From: Ensifer sp. IC4062
GTDB taxonomy: Bacteria > Pseudomonadota > Alphaproteobacteria > Rhizobiales > Rhizobiaceae
Length of the DNA: 64,000 bases
Direction: 5' to 3'
NCBI RefSeq assembly: GCF_020193575.1
Contig: NZ_JADYVD010000002.1
Coordinates: forward strand, 226,342-290,341
Shown: piece by piece, positions 1 to 9,732 of the stretch
How positions within the stretch are numbered: position 1 is the first letter of the stretch
Layout: each line of letters begins with the position of its first letter
The notes under the pieces: model-generated
Seen by the model: only the letters and a program-made list of their open reading frames with translations
The model's database searches: none
Told to the model about the DNA's origin: nothing
Program-made: the position numbers and the translations under genes

Positions 1-29
1 GGTGCAATGACCACAGGACGTGACTGGAC

Positions 30-1475
30 ATGACTGCTGAAACCCTCTTTGCAAGCCTGCAACTCTCGGTTCCCGAGCTGATCCTCGCGGCCGGCGCGAT
101 GGTGCTGTTGATGATTGGCGTCTTTTCGAGCGAAAGGTCGTCGACGCCAACCGTAACCGGACTTGCCGTCGCACTGCTGATCATTGCCGGGCTGTGGCTC
201 GTCCTGAAAACGGGCGAGGGTGAGGCCTATGGCGGGGCCTTCCTTTCCGATCCCTTCGCCAAGTTCATGAAGGTCCTGGCGCTGATCGGCTCGATTACGG
301 CGATGGTGATGACCGTTGGCCATGCCCGTTCGACTCAGATAGATCGCTTCGAGTTTCCGGTGCTGTTGGTGCTGGCGACCCTCGGCATGCTGCTGATGAT
401 CTCCGCCAATGATCTCATCTCGCTCTACCTGTCGCTGGAACTTCAGTCGCTGGCGCTCTATGTCGTGGCTGCGATCAATCGTGATAGCGTCCGTTCGACC
501 GAAGCCGGGTTGAAATATTTCGTTCTCGGCGCGCTGTCGTCGGGCATGCTGCTCTACGGCATGTCGCTCGTCTATGGCTTCACCGGTCATACCGGCTTTG
601 ACGAGATCGCCGCGGCACTGACGGCGGAAGGTCGCTCACTGGGTCTCGTTTTCGGCCTGGTCTTCATCCTCGCGGGTCTTGCCTTCAAGATTTCCGCAGT
701 TCCGTTCCACATGTGGACGCCGGACGTTTATGAGGGCGCACCGACCCCGGTCACCGCCTTCTTTGCGGCCGCGCCGAAGGTCGCGGCGATGTCGATCCTC
801 GTTCGCATCGTCATCAATGCCTTTGAACCCGTGGTCGCCGATTGGCAGCAGATCGTAGTCTTCATCTCGATCGCTTCCATGTTGCTCGGCGCTTTCGCGG
901 CAATCGGCCAGAGGAACATCAAGAGGCTGATGGCCTATTCCTCTATCGGGCACATGGGCTATGCGTTGGTCGGTCTTGCGGCTGGCTCGATGGCCGGCGT
1001 GCGCGGCGTGATCCTCTATATGCTGATCTACATGATCATGACGCTCGGCACCTTCGCCTGCATTCTCGCTATGCGCCGCAAGGGAGGTGAGCACGTCGAG
1101 AATATTGATGACCTTGCCGGCCTGTCGCAGACCAATCCGTTTATGGCGACGGCTCTGACGATCCTGATGTTCTCGCTGGCAGGCATCCCGCCGCTCGCAG
1201 GTTTCTTCGCGAAGTATTTCGTGTTCGTCGCCGCGATCGAGGCGCATCTCTACGCGCTCGCGATCATCGGCGTGCTCGCGTCCGTCGTCGGTGCGTATTA
1301 CTACCTGCGCGTCATTAAGGTCATGTGGTTTGATGAAGCCAAGGGTGAATTCGCGCGCACTGCCGGCGAACTGCGCCTTGTCTTTGGCCTTTCCGGTCTG
1401 TTCGTTCTCGGATACGTGCTGATCGGCGGACCGCTTGGAAGCGCCGCGGAAGTTGCGGCCCGGACCTTCTTTTGA
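30..1475 (+). CDS. nuoN: NADH-quinone oxidoreductase subunit N
   Basis: This is one of the antiporter-like, proton-pumping membrane subunits of respiratory complex I. The 481-residue protein is almost entirely hydrophobic, with about 13-14 predicted helices, and has the usual NuoN length. It carries the conserved Glu in the SLEL motif (about E137) and the run [20 protein letters not shown] (about 219-238), followed by a Lys near 250; these are the charged residues of the proton channel. The ATG at 30 follows an AGGA ribosome-binding site. Bases 1-29 are probably the tail of nuoM (a stop lies at 8-10 or 31-33), so this gene is the end of a nuo operon. Its TGA overlaps the TTG start of the next gene, which implies translational coupling. 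Confidence 0.97.
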   Translation: MTAETLFASLQLSVPELILAAGAMVLLMIGVFSSERSSTPTVTGLAVALLIIAGLWLVLKTGEGEAYGGAFLSDPFAKFMKVLALIGSITAMVMTVGHARSTQIDRFEFPVLLVLATLGMLLMISANDLISLYLSLELQSLALYVVAAINRDSVRSTEAGLKYFVLGALSSGMLLYGMSLVYGFTGHTGFDEIAAALTAEGRSLGLVFGLVFILAGLAFKISAVPFHMWTPDVYEGAPTPVTAFFAAAPKVAAMSILVRIVINAFEPVVADWQQIVVFISIASMLLGAFAAIGQRNIKRLMAYSSIGHMGYALVGLAAGSMAGVRGVILYMLIYMIMTLGTFACILAMRRKGGEHVENIDDLAGLSQTNPFMATALTILMFSLAGIPPLAGFFAKYFVFVAAIEAHLYALAIIGVLASVVGAYYYLRVIKVMWFDEAKGEFARTAGELRLVFGLSGLFVLGYVLIGGPLGSAAEVAARTFF

Positions 1476-2239
1476 CCGGCGGGAAGGGCGGCGGCCGGAT
1501 TTCGCCTGACGACTTCCGGCACGTCGCGCTCGCCGAGACCGTTTCCACCAATAGCGAATGCCTGGCGAAGGCGCGCCAAGGTGATCCAGGCAATCTCTGG
1601 ATCACTGCCGGCCGCCAGACGGGGGGTCGCGGCCGTCGCGGCCGTGCCTGGCTGTCCGAACCCGGCAATCTCTACGCATCACTGCTTCTCATCGATCCGG
1701 CGCCGATCGCGCGCTTGCATTCCCTGCCTCTTGCCGTCGCGGTGGCGGCACATCGTGCAATCCGGACTGTAATGCCGCCGGCCGCAGCGCCGGTTGAGAT
1801 CAAGTGGCCGAACGACATCCTCGTCGATGGCAAGAAGGTCTGCGGCATTCTTCTTGAAGGAGAGGAGCTTGCGGATGGCCGGCGGGCATTAGTCATCGGC
1901 ATCGGGGTAAATGTCGGTATCGCACCGGAGGGTGCCCTCTATCCCGCGACGTCGCTTCGTCGCGAGGGGGCGTCGGCGTCGCCGGAAGAGCTGTTCGCGC
2001 ATCTTTTTCTCGCCGTGGCCGAGATGCTCTCGCTATGGGATCGCGGCGCCGGCATCGCCAGGATCATAGAACTCTGGCGTTCGGCAGCGCGCGGGATCGG
2101 CGAGACGATCACCGTCAACCTGCCGGATCGGTCGCTTTCGGGCCGCTTTGCCGGTATTGATCAGGACGGTCGGTTGTTGCTCGACACGGGGACCGGCACG
2201 CAGCAGGCGATTGCCGCCGGTGACGTATTTTTTGGATGA
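1472..2239 (+). CDS. birA: biotin--[acetyl-CoA-carboxylase] ligase (monofunctional)
   Basis: This enzyme activates biotin with ATP and attaches it to the acceptor lysine of biotin carrier proteins such as the AccB encoded at 46024-46497. The adenylate-binding GRGRRGRAW motif lies at residues 52-60 and KWPNDI at 111-116, and a small C-terminal domain follows. At 255 aa it lacks the N-terminal winged-helix DNA-binding domain of E. coli BirA, so it should be a ligase only and not a repressor of biotin synthesis genes. It starts with TTG at 1472, overlapping the nuoN stop; that overlap and the absence of a better start support this choice. rnj follows 25 bp downstream in the same direction. Confidence 0.92.
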   Translation: MTGGKGGGRISPDDFRHVALAETVSTNSECLAKARQGDPGNLWITAGRQTGGRGRRGRAWLSEPGNLYASLLLIDPAPIARLHSLPLAVAVAAHRAIRTVMPPAAAPVEIKWPNDILVDGKKVCGILLEGEELADGRRALVIGIGVNVGIAPEGALYPATSLRREGASASPEELFAHLFLAVAEMLSLWDRGAGIARIIELWRSAARGIGETITVNLPDRSLSGRFAGIDQDGRLLLDTGTGTQQAIAAGDVFFG

Positions 2240-2264
2240 TTGAAGAATAGGGGCGCGCAACGAT

Positions 2265-3932
2265 ATGGCGCAGGAAGAAGAACTGGTGTTCTTGCCGCTT
2301 GGCGGCGTCGGCGAAATAGGTATGAACCTCGGTCTTTATGGCTATGGCCGGCGGGGCAACCGTCAGTGGATCATGGTCGATTGTGGCGTGACTTTTCCTG
2401 GCCCGGAACTGCCGGGCGTCGAGCTGGTCCTGCCAGATATCGCCTTCCTCGCTGAAGAGCGCCGCAATCTGAAGGCGATCATCATCACGCATGCGCATGA
2501 GGATCACTATGGTGCCTTGAACGATCTTTGGCCGGGCCTCAATGTTCCGGTCTATGCCTCGCCCTTCACAGCCGGCATGCTTGAGGCGAAGCGCGATTTC
2601 GAAAAGAGCCGCGGCGAAATTCCGGTCACGATCTTCAAGCAGGGTGATCGGATCAATATCGGGCCCTTCAGCATCGAAGCGGTCGGGGTCAACCACTCAA
2701 TCCCTGAGCCGATGTCGCTCATCATCCGAACGCCGCTCGGTACCGTTGTGCATACGGGCGACTGGAAGATCGACCTCGAGCCGTCGCTCGGTCCGATGAC
2801 GGACGAGGCGCGTTTCCGCAAGATCGGCGAGGAGGGCGTGTTGGCGCTCGTCTGCGATTCCACAAATGCCCTTCGCGATGGCGTTTCGCCGTCCGAACAA
2901 GAGGTTTCTGAAAGTCTGGCAAAGATTATCGCAAATGCCGAGGGTCGTGTCGGCATCACGACGTTCTCTTCGAATGTTGGCCGGATTCGCTCCGTCGCCG
3001 AAGCGGCGGAGGCAGCGGGCAGGGAGGTTCTGCTGCTCGGCAGTTCGATGAAGCGCGTCGTGGACGTGGCGAGGGACCTCGGTTTGATGGAAGGGCTGAA
3101 GCCGTTCCTGGCAGAAGATGAGTTCGGCTATATTCCGCGCGATAAGGTCGTCGTGATCCTGACTGGCAGCCAAGGGGAGCCGCGAGCAGCACTTGCCAAG
3201 ATTGCCAGGGATGAGATGCGCAATGTCGCGTTTTCCGCCGGTGACACCATCGTCTTCTCGTCGCGCACCATTCCAGGAAACGAGAAGGCGATCAACGATA
3301 TCAAGAATGGTCTGATCGAGCAGGGCATTCACATCATTACCGACAGCGAGGCGCTGGTGCATGTTTCGGGCCACCCGCGCCGCAACGAGCTGCAGCAGAT
3401 GTACCAGTGGGTGAAGCCGCAGATCGTCGTGCCCGTTCACGGCGAAGCAGCCCATCTGACGGCACATGCCGAACTGGCCCTGCAGTCGGGGATCGTCAGC
3501 GTGCCGCGGCTGCGCAATGGCGAAATCCTGCGCCTGGCGCCCGGCCCCGCGGAGGTGATCGACGAGGCGCCGCACGGTCGCATCTACAAGGATGGAATGC
3601 TGATCGGTGACTTCGATGAGATGGGTATCGGCGAGCGGCGCAAGCTCTCCTTCGCCGGCCACGTCTCCGTCAACGTTGTGCTCGACGATCGCTATGATTT
3701 CCTCGGTGATCCGGATGTCGTACCGATCGGACTTCCGGAATTCGACGATGAGGGCGAGGATATGAGCGATACACTCTACGACGCCGTGCTCGGCGCCGTG
3801 GAAAGCATTCCTCGGGCAAAGCGGAAGGATCTCGCCATGTTGCAGGAGGCGGTTCGGCGCGCCGTGCGCAGTACCGCCAATCAGGTGTGGGGCAAGAAAC
3901 CGGTCGTCACGGTCTTTGTTACCAAAGTCTGA
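2265..3932 (+). CDS. rnj: ribonuclease J
   Basis: RNase J is a metallo-beta-lactamase/beta-CASP ribonuclease with endonuclease and 5'-3' exonuclease activity in mRNA turnover and rRNA maturation. The zinc-binding HAHEDH motif is at residues 76-81. The beta-CASP region follows, with TFSSN and a GSQGEPRAAL segment, and the late SGHPRR and PVHGE motifs sit near residues 370-395. The length of 555 aa is normal. Alphaproteobacteria typically keep both RNase J and RNase E, and this window has both (rne at 49665-52457). It lies 25 bp after birA and probably shares its transcript. Confidence 0.95.
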   Translation: MAQEEELVFLPLGGVGEIGMNLGLYGYGRRGNRQWIMVDCGVTFPGPELPGVELVLPDIAFLAEERRNLKAIIITHAHEDHYGALNDLWPGLNVPVYASPFTAGMLEAKRDFEKSRGEIPVTIFKQGDRINIGPFSIEAVGVNHSIPEPMSLIIRTPLGTVVHTGDWKIDLEPSLGPMTDEARFRKIGEEGVLALVCDSTNALRDGVSPSEQEVSESLAKIIANAEGRVGITTFSSNVGRIRSVAEAAEAAGREVLLLGSSMKRVVDVARDLGLMEGLKPFLAEDEFGYIPRDKVVVILTGSQGEPRAALAKIARDEMRNVAFSAGDTIVFSSRTIPGNEKAINDIKNGLIEQGIHIITDSEALVHVSGHPRRNELQQMYQWVKPQIVVPVHGEAAHLTAHAELALQSGIVSVPRLRNGEILRLAPGPAEVIDEAPHGRIYKDGMLIGDFDEMGIGERRKLSFAGHVSVNVVLDDRYDFLGDPDVVPIGLPEFDDEGEDMSDTLYDAVLGAVESIPRAKRKDLAMLQEAVRRAVRSTANQVWGKKPVVTVFVTKV

Positions 3933-3999
3933 CTTCCTCGTCTGAGGACGCGGCATAAACCGCTGCGAAGCCTCAGCCTTCGAGCGAAAGGAGTGTTCG

Positions 4000-4404
4000 A
4001 TGTTGGGAAGGGTGAATCACGTGGCGATCGCCGTGCCGGATTTGGCTGCGGCGACTGAAAGCTATCGTTCGATGCTTGGTGCGAACGTCACCGAGCCGCA
4101 GGCGCTTCCCGAACACGGAGTCACGGTCGTCTTCGTAACGCTCCCGAACACGAAGGTAGAATTGCTGGAGCCTCTGGGCGAGGCATCCCCGATTGCCGCC
4201 TTCCTTGCGAAAAATCCTGCGGGCGGCATGCACCATATCTGTTATGAGGTGACGGACATCGTTGCCGCACGCGACCGGTTGAAAGATGCGGGCGCACGGG
4301 TGCTGGGCGATGGAATGCCGAAGATCGGCGCCCATGGCAAACCGGTCCTTTTCCTGCATCCCAAGGATTTTCAGGGCACCTTGATCGAACTGGAAGAGGT
4401 GTGA
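4000..4404 (+). CDS. mce: methylmalonyl-CoA epimerase
   Basis: The product is a 134-aa vicinal-oxygen-chelate protein that interconverts (R)- and (S)-methylmalonyl-CoA in propionyl-CoA metabolism. Two VOC beta-alpha-beta modules are visible. Likely metal ligands are H7 (NHVAIAV), the HH pair at 78-79 (GMHHICYEV) and a C-terminal Glu in LIELEE. The AAAGGAG ribosome-binding site ends about 9 bp before the ATG and fixes the start. It follows rnj by 67 bp. The rnj-mce-DUF1467-proS order is commonly kept in rhizobia. Confidence 0.93.
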   Translation: MLGRVNHVAIAVPDLAAATESYRSMLGANVTEPQALPEHGVTVVFVTLPNTKVELLEPLGEASPIAAFLAKNPAGGMHHICYEVTDIVAARDRLKDAGARVLGDGMPKIGAHGKPVLFLHPKDFQGTLIELEEV

Positions 4405-4502
4405 CAGTCGGGCGCGGCCCTCTTGTTTGCCGGTCAGGCTAAGTGGCGCTATAAGTCGGACGCGATGGCCTTGCGGTGATGTCGGCGTGCCGGCGCCCTG
4501 CA

Positions 4503-4600
4503 TGTTTCCTTAAATCGTACGTTAAGGAAAAAAACATGCAGCAATTCAAGGTCTACAGCGTTCTTTGCGCGTCTTATCAGACGCGCGGCGCTGTAGGTCC
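4503..4600. repeat. RIME-like intergenic palindromic element, copy 1
   Basis: This intergenic mosaic element has two dyads. The first is CATGTTTCCTTAA against TTAAGGAAA plus AACATG (about 4502-4537). The second is CTACAGCG...GCGCGTCT against AGACGCGCGGCGCTGTAG (about 4554-4594). A second copy with the same order of blocks lies in inverted orientation at 48108-48218, and part of the second dyad recurs at 49577-49622. The organisation resembles the Rhizobium-specific intergenic mosaic element (RIME) family. The name is assigned from memory of that family, not from a search. Confidence 0.6.
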
Positions 4601-4628
4601 CATCCAGCTATAACAATTGAGACCCGCA

Positions 4629-4898
4629 ATGTCCGTTTTTTCCACCCTTGCCATCTACTTCATCATCTGGTGGCTCACGCTCTTTGCCGTTCTCCCGCTG
4701 GGAGTACGCACGCAAGCGGAGGAAAATGATGTTGTGCCCGGCAGTGTCGAAAGCGCGCCGGCACGGTTTCGCGCTCTGCGTGTCGTGCTGCTGACGACTG
4801 CCATCGCTGCCGCCATTCACCTCAGTTGGTACGTCGTTTCGGTCAAGCTAGGATACGGGATAGATTCCATCCCGCGGTTCGCGCCGGAATTTTACTGA
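4629..4898 (+). CDS. DUF1467 family membrane protein
   Basis: This is an 89-aa protein with two predicted transmembrane helices, at about 5-27 and 55-77, separated by a short polar loop containing VRTQAEE. The pattern and length match the alphaproteobacterial DUF1467 family, which is usually found between mce and proS; its function is unknown. The ATG at 4629 was chosen over an upstream TTG at 4617 because the protein then begins directly with a hydrophobic helix. The upstream RIME-like element may supply or insulate its transcription signals. Confidence 0.8.
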   Translation: MSVFSTLAIYFIIWWLTLFAVLPLGVRTQAEENDVVPGSVESAPARFRALRVVLLTTAIAAAIHLSWYVVSVKLGYGIDSIPRFAPEFY

Positions 4899-5490
4899 AC
4901 GGCTACCGCGCCTATTTGCGAATTGCTGACGAGCAAAAATCGTGCCATCGGGCAAAAGCCCGTTGCCGAACTCGCAGTTGAATAACTGTTTTCTCGCCGT
5001 TCAGAAGGAGAGCAGGCGGGCCGGCACCGGGACCTCGGTGGTAATGAGAAATTCTCGGCTTGACCGCCAGAGAATTGACATATTTCTACGGGTGTTTCGG
5101 CGAAGGAAGATCGCGAAAAAGCAAAAAAAAACAAGGCGTAAAGCCTTGTTTTCTAAGTTTCGCGTGATCTTTAATCCGTTTCCGGCGGCAGCGAACGAGC
5201 GCGCCTAAGATCTTATCCTCCCAAGACTTGACCGCGAATTTCGGCAAGAATTTGGTCTTCTTGCCTGTTTTGTGAGCCGAAATTAGCTCAAACATTGGGC
5301 GCTGTCATCTGCTTTTTTTGCATTTTTGCTACAGTCCGGCAATTTTTTTCCGTTGACAGCGGTCGCCCTTGTCCTGCTACTACCGTGCTCTTTTGACGCA
5401 GGCCAACCCTCAGCATTTCTTGTCAAATGCCATCTATTATCTGGTTTTCTTCCCGCTGCGGCAGGGTTTTCATCCGCGCGCGAAGCGGTT
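4899..5490. other. gene-poor intergenic region
   Basis: About 590 bp between the DUF1467 gene and proS hold no convincing gene. Open frames on either strand are lysine-rich or cross the hairpin at 5130-5150 and have atypical codon use. The stretch is AT-richer than its neighbours. A possible promoter on the + strand is CTTGAC at 5059-5064 with TATTTC 16 bp further on; a TTGACA at 5353-5358 has only a poor -10. The bidirectional hairpin at 5130-5150 suggests a short transcript ends here. Confidence 0.5.
5121..5154. terminator. bidirectional intrinsic terminator
   Basis: The stem AACAAGGC (5130-5137) pairs with GCCTTGTT (5143-5150) around a GTAAA loop. On the + strand it is followed by TTCT. 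On the - strand it is followed by nine Ts, the complement of the A-tract at 5123-5131, so it is the stronger terminator for leftward transcripts. No annotated gene to the right reads toward it. Confidence 0.65.
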
Positions 5491-5637
5491 ATGAACGCTG
5501 AGCTCGAAATGCTTTCCACCGGCCGTGTCGGAGGAGAAATTCAAGAGTACGATCGCAACAAGGCTAAGCCGCTTCTCCTTGCTCGGGCGAAGACGGCGGC
5601 CGAAGCACAACGTCATTTCGCCCGAATCCGCCGATAG
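5491..5637 (+). CDS. small hypothetical protein (doubtful)
   Basis: A 48-residue frame begins MNAELEMLSTGRVGGEIQEY and ends in a basic, alanine-rich helix (AKTAAEAQRHFARIRR), 30 bp upstream of proS. A longer version opens at a TTG at 5326 and would add a hydrophobic leader, but no ribosome-binding site supports either start and codon bias is weak. Placement directly before proS is the main reason to list it. It may be noise. Confidence 0.25.
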   Translation: MNAELEMLSTGRVGGEIQEYDRNKAKPLLLARAKTAAEAQRHFARIRR

Positions 5638-5667
5638 TGCGAAGTCCACCTAGTTCTGGAACCTGTC

Positions 5668-6996
5668 ATGCGCCTGTCCCGCTTTTTCATGCCCATCCTG
5701 AAGGAAAATCCGAAGGAAGCGGAAATCGTTTCCCACCGCCTCATGCTGCGGACGGGCATGATCCGCCAGCAATCTGCCGGCATCTATACCTGGCTGCCGC
5801 TTGGTAAGCGCGTGCTTGACAAGGTCAACGCGATCATTCGCGAAGAACAGAACCGCTCTGGCGCGATCGAACTCCTGATGCCGACGCTGCAGTCGGCGGA
5901 GTTGTGGCAGGAGAGCGGGCGCTACGATGCCTATGGCAAAGAAATGCTGCGCATCAAGGACCGGCAGGACCGGCCGATGCTCTATGGCCCGACGAACGAG
6001 GAGATGATCACCGACGTGTTCCGCTCCTACGTGAAGTCCTATCGCAACCTGCCGCTCAATCTCTATCATATTCAGTTGAAGTTCCGCGACGAGATCCGTC
6101 CGCGCTTCGGCACGATGCGCTCGCGCGAGTTCCTGATGAAGGACGCCTATTCCTTCGATCTTGATCGGGAAGGCGCGGAACATGCCTATAACCGGATGTT
6201 CGCCGCTTATCTGCGCACCTTCTCCCGCATGGGCTTGCGGGCCATCCCGATGCGCGCCGACACGGGGCCGATCGGCGGCAATCTCAGCCACGAGTTCATT
6301 ATCCTTGCCGACACCGGTGAGTCAGAAGTCTTCTGCCACAAGGACTTCCTCGGTTTCGACATTCCGGGAGAGGATACCAATTTCGGCGATGTCGCCGGCC
6401 TGAAGGCGATCTTCGAGAAGTGGACGTCGCGATATGCGGCAACCTCGGAAATGCATGACGAGGCAGCCTTCAACGCTGTTCCCGAGGGCGAACGCCTGTC
6501 GGCACGCGGCATCGAGGTCGGCCACATCTTCTACTTCGGAACGAAGTATTCCGAAGCGATGGGCGCGAAGGTGCTCGGGCCGGACGGCAAGGAGCACACC
6601 GTTCACATGGGCTCCTACGGCATCGGCCCGACCCGTCTGGTGCCGGCGATCATCGAGGCGTCGCACGACGAAAACGGCATCATCTGGCCGAAGTCGGTCG
6701 CGCCGTTCGATGTTGTCATCATCAATATGAAAGCGGGTGATGCCGCTTGCGATGCGGCCAGCGGCACGCTCTACTCGGGACTCGGGAAGGCTGGATTCGA
6801 TGTGCTTCTAGACGATACCGATGATCGCGCCGGCGCGAAGTTTGCGACCGCCGACCTCATCGGTGTTCCGGTTCAGATCATCGTCGGACCGCGTTCGGTT
6901 GCGAACGGCGAAGTCGAGGTCAAGGACCGCGAGACCGGCGAGCGCGAGACGATCACGATCGAAGCCGCGATCAACAAGCTGGTTGCGACGAGATAA
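5668..6996 (+). CDS. proS: prolyl-tRNA synthetase, short alphaproteobacterial type
   Basis: This cytoplasmic class II aminoacyl-tRNA synthetase charges tRNA-Pro. The TNEE ATP-binding signature is at 109-112, the motif 2 region [10 protein letters not shown] is at 139-148, and motif 3 (GSYGIGPTR) is near 315-325. The C-terminal anticodon-binding domain follows from about 340. At 442 aa it lacks the roughly 180-residue editing (INS) domain that E. coli ProS has between motifs 2 and 3; this is the normal alphaproteobacterial form. Ala-tRNA-Pro proofreading would then fall to a separate trans-editing protein not seen here. lolC/E follows 18 bp downstream, probably in the same operon. Confidence 0.96.
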   Translation: MRLSRFFMPILKENPKEAEIVSHRLMLRTGMIRQQSAGIYTWLPLGKRVLDKVNAIIREEQNRSGAIELLMPTLQSAELWQESGRYDAYGKEMLRIKDRQDRPMLYGPTNEEMITDVFRSYVKSYRNLPLNLYHIQLKFRDEIRPRFGTMRSREFLMKDAYSFDLDREGAEHAYNRMFAAYLRTFSRMGLRAIPMRADTGPIGGNLSHEFIILADTGESEVFCHKDFLGFDIPGEDTNFGDVAGLKAIFEKWTSRYAATSEMHDEAAFNAVPEGERLSARGIEVGHIFYFGTKYSEAMGAKVLGPDGKEHTVHMGSYGIGPTRLVPAIIEASHDENGIIWPKSVAPFDVVIINMKAGDAACDAASGTLYSGLGKAGFDVLLDDTDDRAGAKFATADLIGVPVQIIVGPRSVANGEVEVKDRETGERETITIEAAINKLVATR

Positions 6997-7014
6997 AGGA
7001 CGAAGGAAGCGAAG

Positions 7015-8325
7015 ATGACCGCGGCGACGGAAGACCAGGTGCAGGCTGCCGCTAAGTCTGGGGCGCCTTCCAGCCGTCCCTTTTCCGCGTTCGAGCGCAT
7101 GGTGGCTTGGCGCTATCTGCGCTCGCGACGGAAGGAAGCCTTCATCTCAGTCATCGCCGGGTTTTCCTTCATTGGCATCATGCTGGGTGTGGCGACGTTG
7201 ATCATCGTCATGGCGGTGATGAACGGATTCCGCACCGAACTCATTTCCCGCATCCTCGGCATGAATGGCCATATCATCGTGCAGCCGCTCGATGGCCCGC
7301 TCACCAACTACGCCGAACTGGCGAACAAGTTTTCGGCGGTACCGGGCGTGACCATGGCGATCCCAATGGTCGAGGGACAGGTTCTCGCGCAGGGCTACGG
7401 TGACGCGTCGACGGGGGCGCTCGTTCGCGGGGTCCGTGCCGACGACCTCTCGAAGCTGAAATCCATCTCCGAGCACATCCAGTCGGGCGACCTGGTCGGC
7501 TTTGCGTCGGGCAGCGGTGTGGCGATCGGTTCGCGCATGGCCGAACAACTGGGGATCCGCGTCGGCGGCACGATCACGCTGACCTCGCCGAACGGCGATG
7601 TGACGCCTATGGGTATGAATCCGCGCGTCAAGGCCTATACCGTCTCGGCGATCTTCGAAATCGGCATGTCGGAATATGACGCAACGATCGTCTTCATGCC
7701 GCTCGAGGAGGCGCAGCTTTACTTCAATGCTGAGGGCCTCGTCCAATCGATCGAAATTTTCGCCGAGCATCCGGACGCGGTCGATTCCTTGCGCAAGCCC
7801 ATCGAAGACGCTGCCGGCCGGCAGATCTTCATCACCGACTGGCGCGATCGAAACAAAACCTTCTTCTCCGCGCTCGCGGTCGAACGCAATGTGATGTTCA
7901 TGATCCTGACGCTGATCGTGCTGGTGGCCGCATTGAACATCATTTCCGGCCTCATCATGCTGGTGAAGGACAAGGGCAGCGACATCGCGATCCTCAGAAC
8001 GATGGGCGCGACGTCCGGATCGGTAATGCGCATCTTCTTCATGACCGGCGCCGCCATCGGGGTCGCCGGCACGATCGCCGGCGTGCTCCTTGGTGTCGTC
8101 GTCTGCCTCAACGTCGAATCGATCCGCCAGTTCTTCTCATGGGCCTCGGGGACAACGCTCTTCAACCCGGAACTTTATTTCCTGAGTCAGCTTCCTGCGG
8201 ATATGAATGCGGACGAAACGGTCGCAGTCGTCATCATGGCGCTTGCCCTCTCCTTTCTTGCCACGATCTTTCCCGCCTGGCGCGCGTCGCGCCTCGATCC
8301 GGTGCAGGCCCTGCGGTACGAATAA
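7015..8325 (+). CDS. lipoprotein-releasing ABC transporter permease (LolC/LolE family)
   Basis: This inner-membrane permease releases outer-membrane lipoproteins to the LolA chaperone, powered by LolD. The protein (436 aa) has one N-terminal helix (about 47-70), a large periplasmic domain and three C-terminal helices (about 290-430) of the FtsX/MacB type. The conserved IAILRTMGAT coupling segment lies near 323-332, and the protein ends with PAWRASRLDPVQALRYE. Only one LolC/E-type gene is present next to lolD. A single permease that forms a homodimer (LolF type) is usual in some proteobacteria, so neither lolC nor lolE is assigned. Confidence 0.93.
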   Translation: MTAATEDQVQAAAKSGAPSSRPFSAFERMVAWRYLRSRRKEAFISVIAGFSFIGIMLGVATLIIVMAVMNGFRTELISRILGMNGHIIVQPLDGPLTNYAELANKFSAVPGVTMAIPMVEGQVLAQGYGDASTGALVRGVRADDLSKLKSISEHIQSGDLVGFASGSGVAIGSRMAEQLGIRVGGTITLTSPNGDVTPMGMNPRVKAYTVSAIFEIGMSEYDATIVFMPLEEAQLYFNAEGLVQSIEIFAEHPDAVDSLRKPIEDAAGRQIFITDWRDRNKTFFSALAVERNVMFMILTLIVLVAALNIISGLIMLVKDKGSDIAILRTMGATSGSVMRIFFMTGAAIGVAGTIAGVLLGVVVCLNVESIRQFFSWASGTTLFNPELYFLSQLPADMNADETVAVVIMALALSFLATIFPAWRASRLDPVQALRYE

Positions 8326-8343
8326 CAAGGACAAGAACGCAAA

Positions 8344-9030
8344 ATGAATGCGCGTGTGGCACTGCAGCTCTCCGGTATCGAGCGGCACTACGGAGAGGGC
8401 GACACCTACCTCCCGATCCTCAAGGGTGTCGATTTCACGCTGCGAAGCGGCGAGACCGTCGCGCTCGTGGCGCCTTCGGGAACCGGCAAGTCCACGCTCT
8501 TGCATGTCGCTGGCCTGCTCGAACATCCGGACGCGGGCGAAGTCGTTGTGAACGGTTTGGCTTGCAACGGGCTCAGCGACGACCGGCGCACGGCGATCCG
8601 TCGTAAGGAGATCGGCTTCGTCTATCAGTTCCATCACCTGCTGCCGGAGTTTTCCGCGCTGGAAAACATCATGATGCCGCAACTGATCGCCGGCCTTCCG
8701 AAGGCAGAAGCAGCCGAGAGAGCCGCCGCCTTGCTCGACTATATGCGCATCGGCCACCGTGCCAGCCATCGGCCAGCCGAGCTTTCCGGCGGCGAGCAGC
8801 AGCGCGTCGCTATCGCCCGCGCCGTTGCCAATGCGCCGCTCGTTCTCCTAGCCGATGAGCCGACCGGCAATCTCGATCCCGAGACCGCCGGCTATGTCTT
8901 CGAGGCGATGGAGGCACTGGCACGCCAGTCGGGCCTTGCCGCCCTGATTGCGACACACAACCATGAACTCGCCTCGCTGATGGATCGCCGTGTGACGATC
9001 GAGGACGGGAAGGTCATCGAACTAAAGTAG
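8344..9030 (+). CDS. lolD: lipoprotein-releasing ABC transporter ATPase LolD
   Basis: This is the ATPase that energises lipoprotein extraction by the preceding permease. Walker A (APSGTGKST) is at 43-51, the Q-loop near Q95, the ABC signature LSGGEQQR at 147-154, Walker B LVLLADE at 166-172 and the switch His in ATHNHE near 204. The 228-aa length is typical. It begins 18 bp after the permease gene and ends just before the convergent DUF5680 gene. Confidence 0.95.
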   Translation: MNARVALQLSGIERHYGEGDTYLPILKGVDFTLRSGETVALVAPSGTGKSTLLHVAGLLEHPDAGEVVVNGLACNGLSDDRRTAIRRKEIGFVYQFHHLLPEFSALENIMMPQLIAGLPKAEAAERAAALLDYMRIGHRASHRPAELSGGEQQRVAIARAVANAPLVLLADEPTGNLDPETAGYVFEAMEALARQSGLAALIATHNHELASLMDRRVTIEDGKVIELK

Positions 9031-9069
9031 TCTTCAGGCGCAGCAGAGCGGGATGCGGCCCCGATCTAA

Positions 9070-9537
9070 TCAGGGAACGATGAGGCCGCCGCGATAATCG
9101 AGCTCGTAGGCCTCTTCGCCATCGACGAAAATGACCTCGCGTCCGGAAAAATGATCGGTCGCGCCGCGGTTGCTGTCGACGTAGCAACCGTAAGCGTGCT
9201 GATATTCCGTACCGCCGAGGAAATGGCGCTTGTTGCGGTACATGGTCTGGAGTGCGGCCTTGATGACGGCGCCGGCGCGTTCCGCATCGATCAAGTCCGG
9301 ACGGATAACACGACCGAAGTAGTTCATCGCCCAGCGCGGGTTGCCATCGTGCCAGACAGTTTCCTGGCCGGCAAAATCCGTTCCGCCAAAATAGCTGTCG
9401 AGATAGCGCCACGGGCCGCGCTCGTGACCGATATCGCGCGAGCCGGGCCTGCAGGCGGGCAGTGCCCCGCCGCCGCCAACGTAGGTCCTCGATTTCGCCT
9501 CGACGATGAAGTCGGTGAGTTCCTCGATGCTGAACAT
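9070..9537 (-). CDS. DUF5680-like protein with an upstream LexA-type box
   Basis: This is a 155-aa soluble protein, MFSIEELTDFIVEAKSRTYV at the N-terminus, rich in Gly, Tyr and Trp. It has the segments GPWRYLDSYFGGTDFAGQE and GREVIFVDGEEAYELDYRGG; these resemble the DUF5680 family, whose function is not known to me. The ATG at 9537 is chosen because GGGAG lies about 9 bp upstream; a longer frame to 9597 would run into the LexA-type box at 9592-9606. That box, 55 bp upstream, suggests DNA-damage control. The gene is divergent from the small peptide gene at 9834 and convergent with lolD. Confidence 0.8.
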   Translation of the reverse strand: MFSIEELTDFIVEAKSRTYVGGGGALPACRPGSRDIGHERGPWRYLDSYFGGTDFAGQETVWHDGNPRWAMNYFGRVIRPDLIDAERAGAVIKAALQTMYRNKRHFLGGTEYQHAYGCYVDSNRGATDHFSGREVIFVDGEEAYELDYRGGLIVP

Positions 9538-9591
9538 GAGCGTGCTCCCATTTTCGCGAGCGAGGATGCCGTAACAACGCCAGCTTGTAAA

Positions 9592-9606
9592 GAACAAAAA
9601 GGGAAC
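9592..9606. promoter_or_regulatory. LexA-type SOS box (GAAC-N7-GAAC) before the DUF5680 gene
   Basis: GAAC at 9592-9595 and GAAC at 9603-9606 are separated by exactly 7 bp, matching the direct-repeat LexA operator known from alphaproteobacteria (GTTC-N7-GTTC on the other strand). It lies 55 bp upstream of the leftward ATG at 9537, a normal operator distance. The match is to the consensus only; binding is inferred. Confidence 0.65.
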
Positions 9607-9732
9607 AGACTCGGATGCACGGGCCTTCGAGCTTCTGGCATCTGTCTCGCGCGGAGCTTCAATCGCCTGGGAAGATTCGGCCTGCCGACGGTTTGGTTTG
9701 GGATCCTGACAGCGCGCCCAGCCACAGCCGCG

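Noticed and set aside
4942..5208. 88-aa frame on + and 69-aa frame on - (5086-5295)
   Set aside because: Lysine-rich, AT-rich composition, no ribosome-binding site, and both cross the terminator hairpin at 5130-5150.
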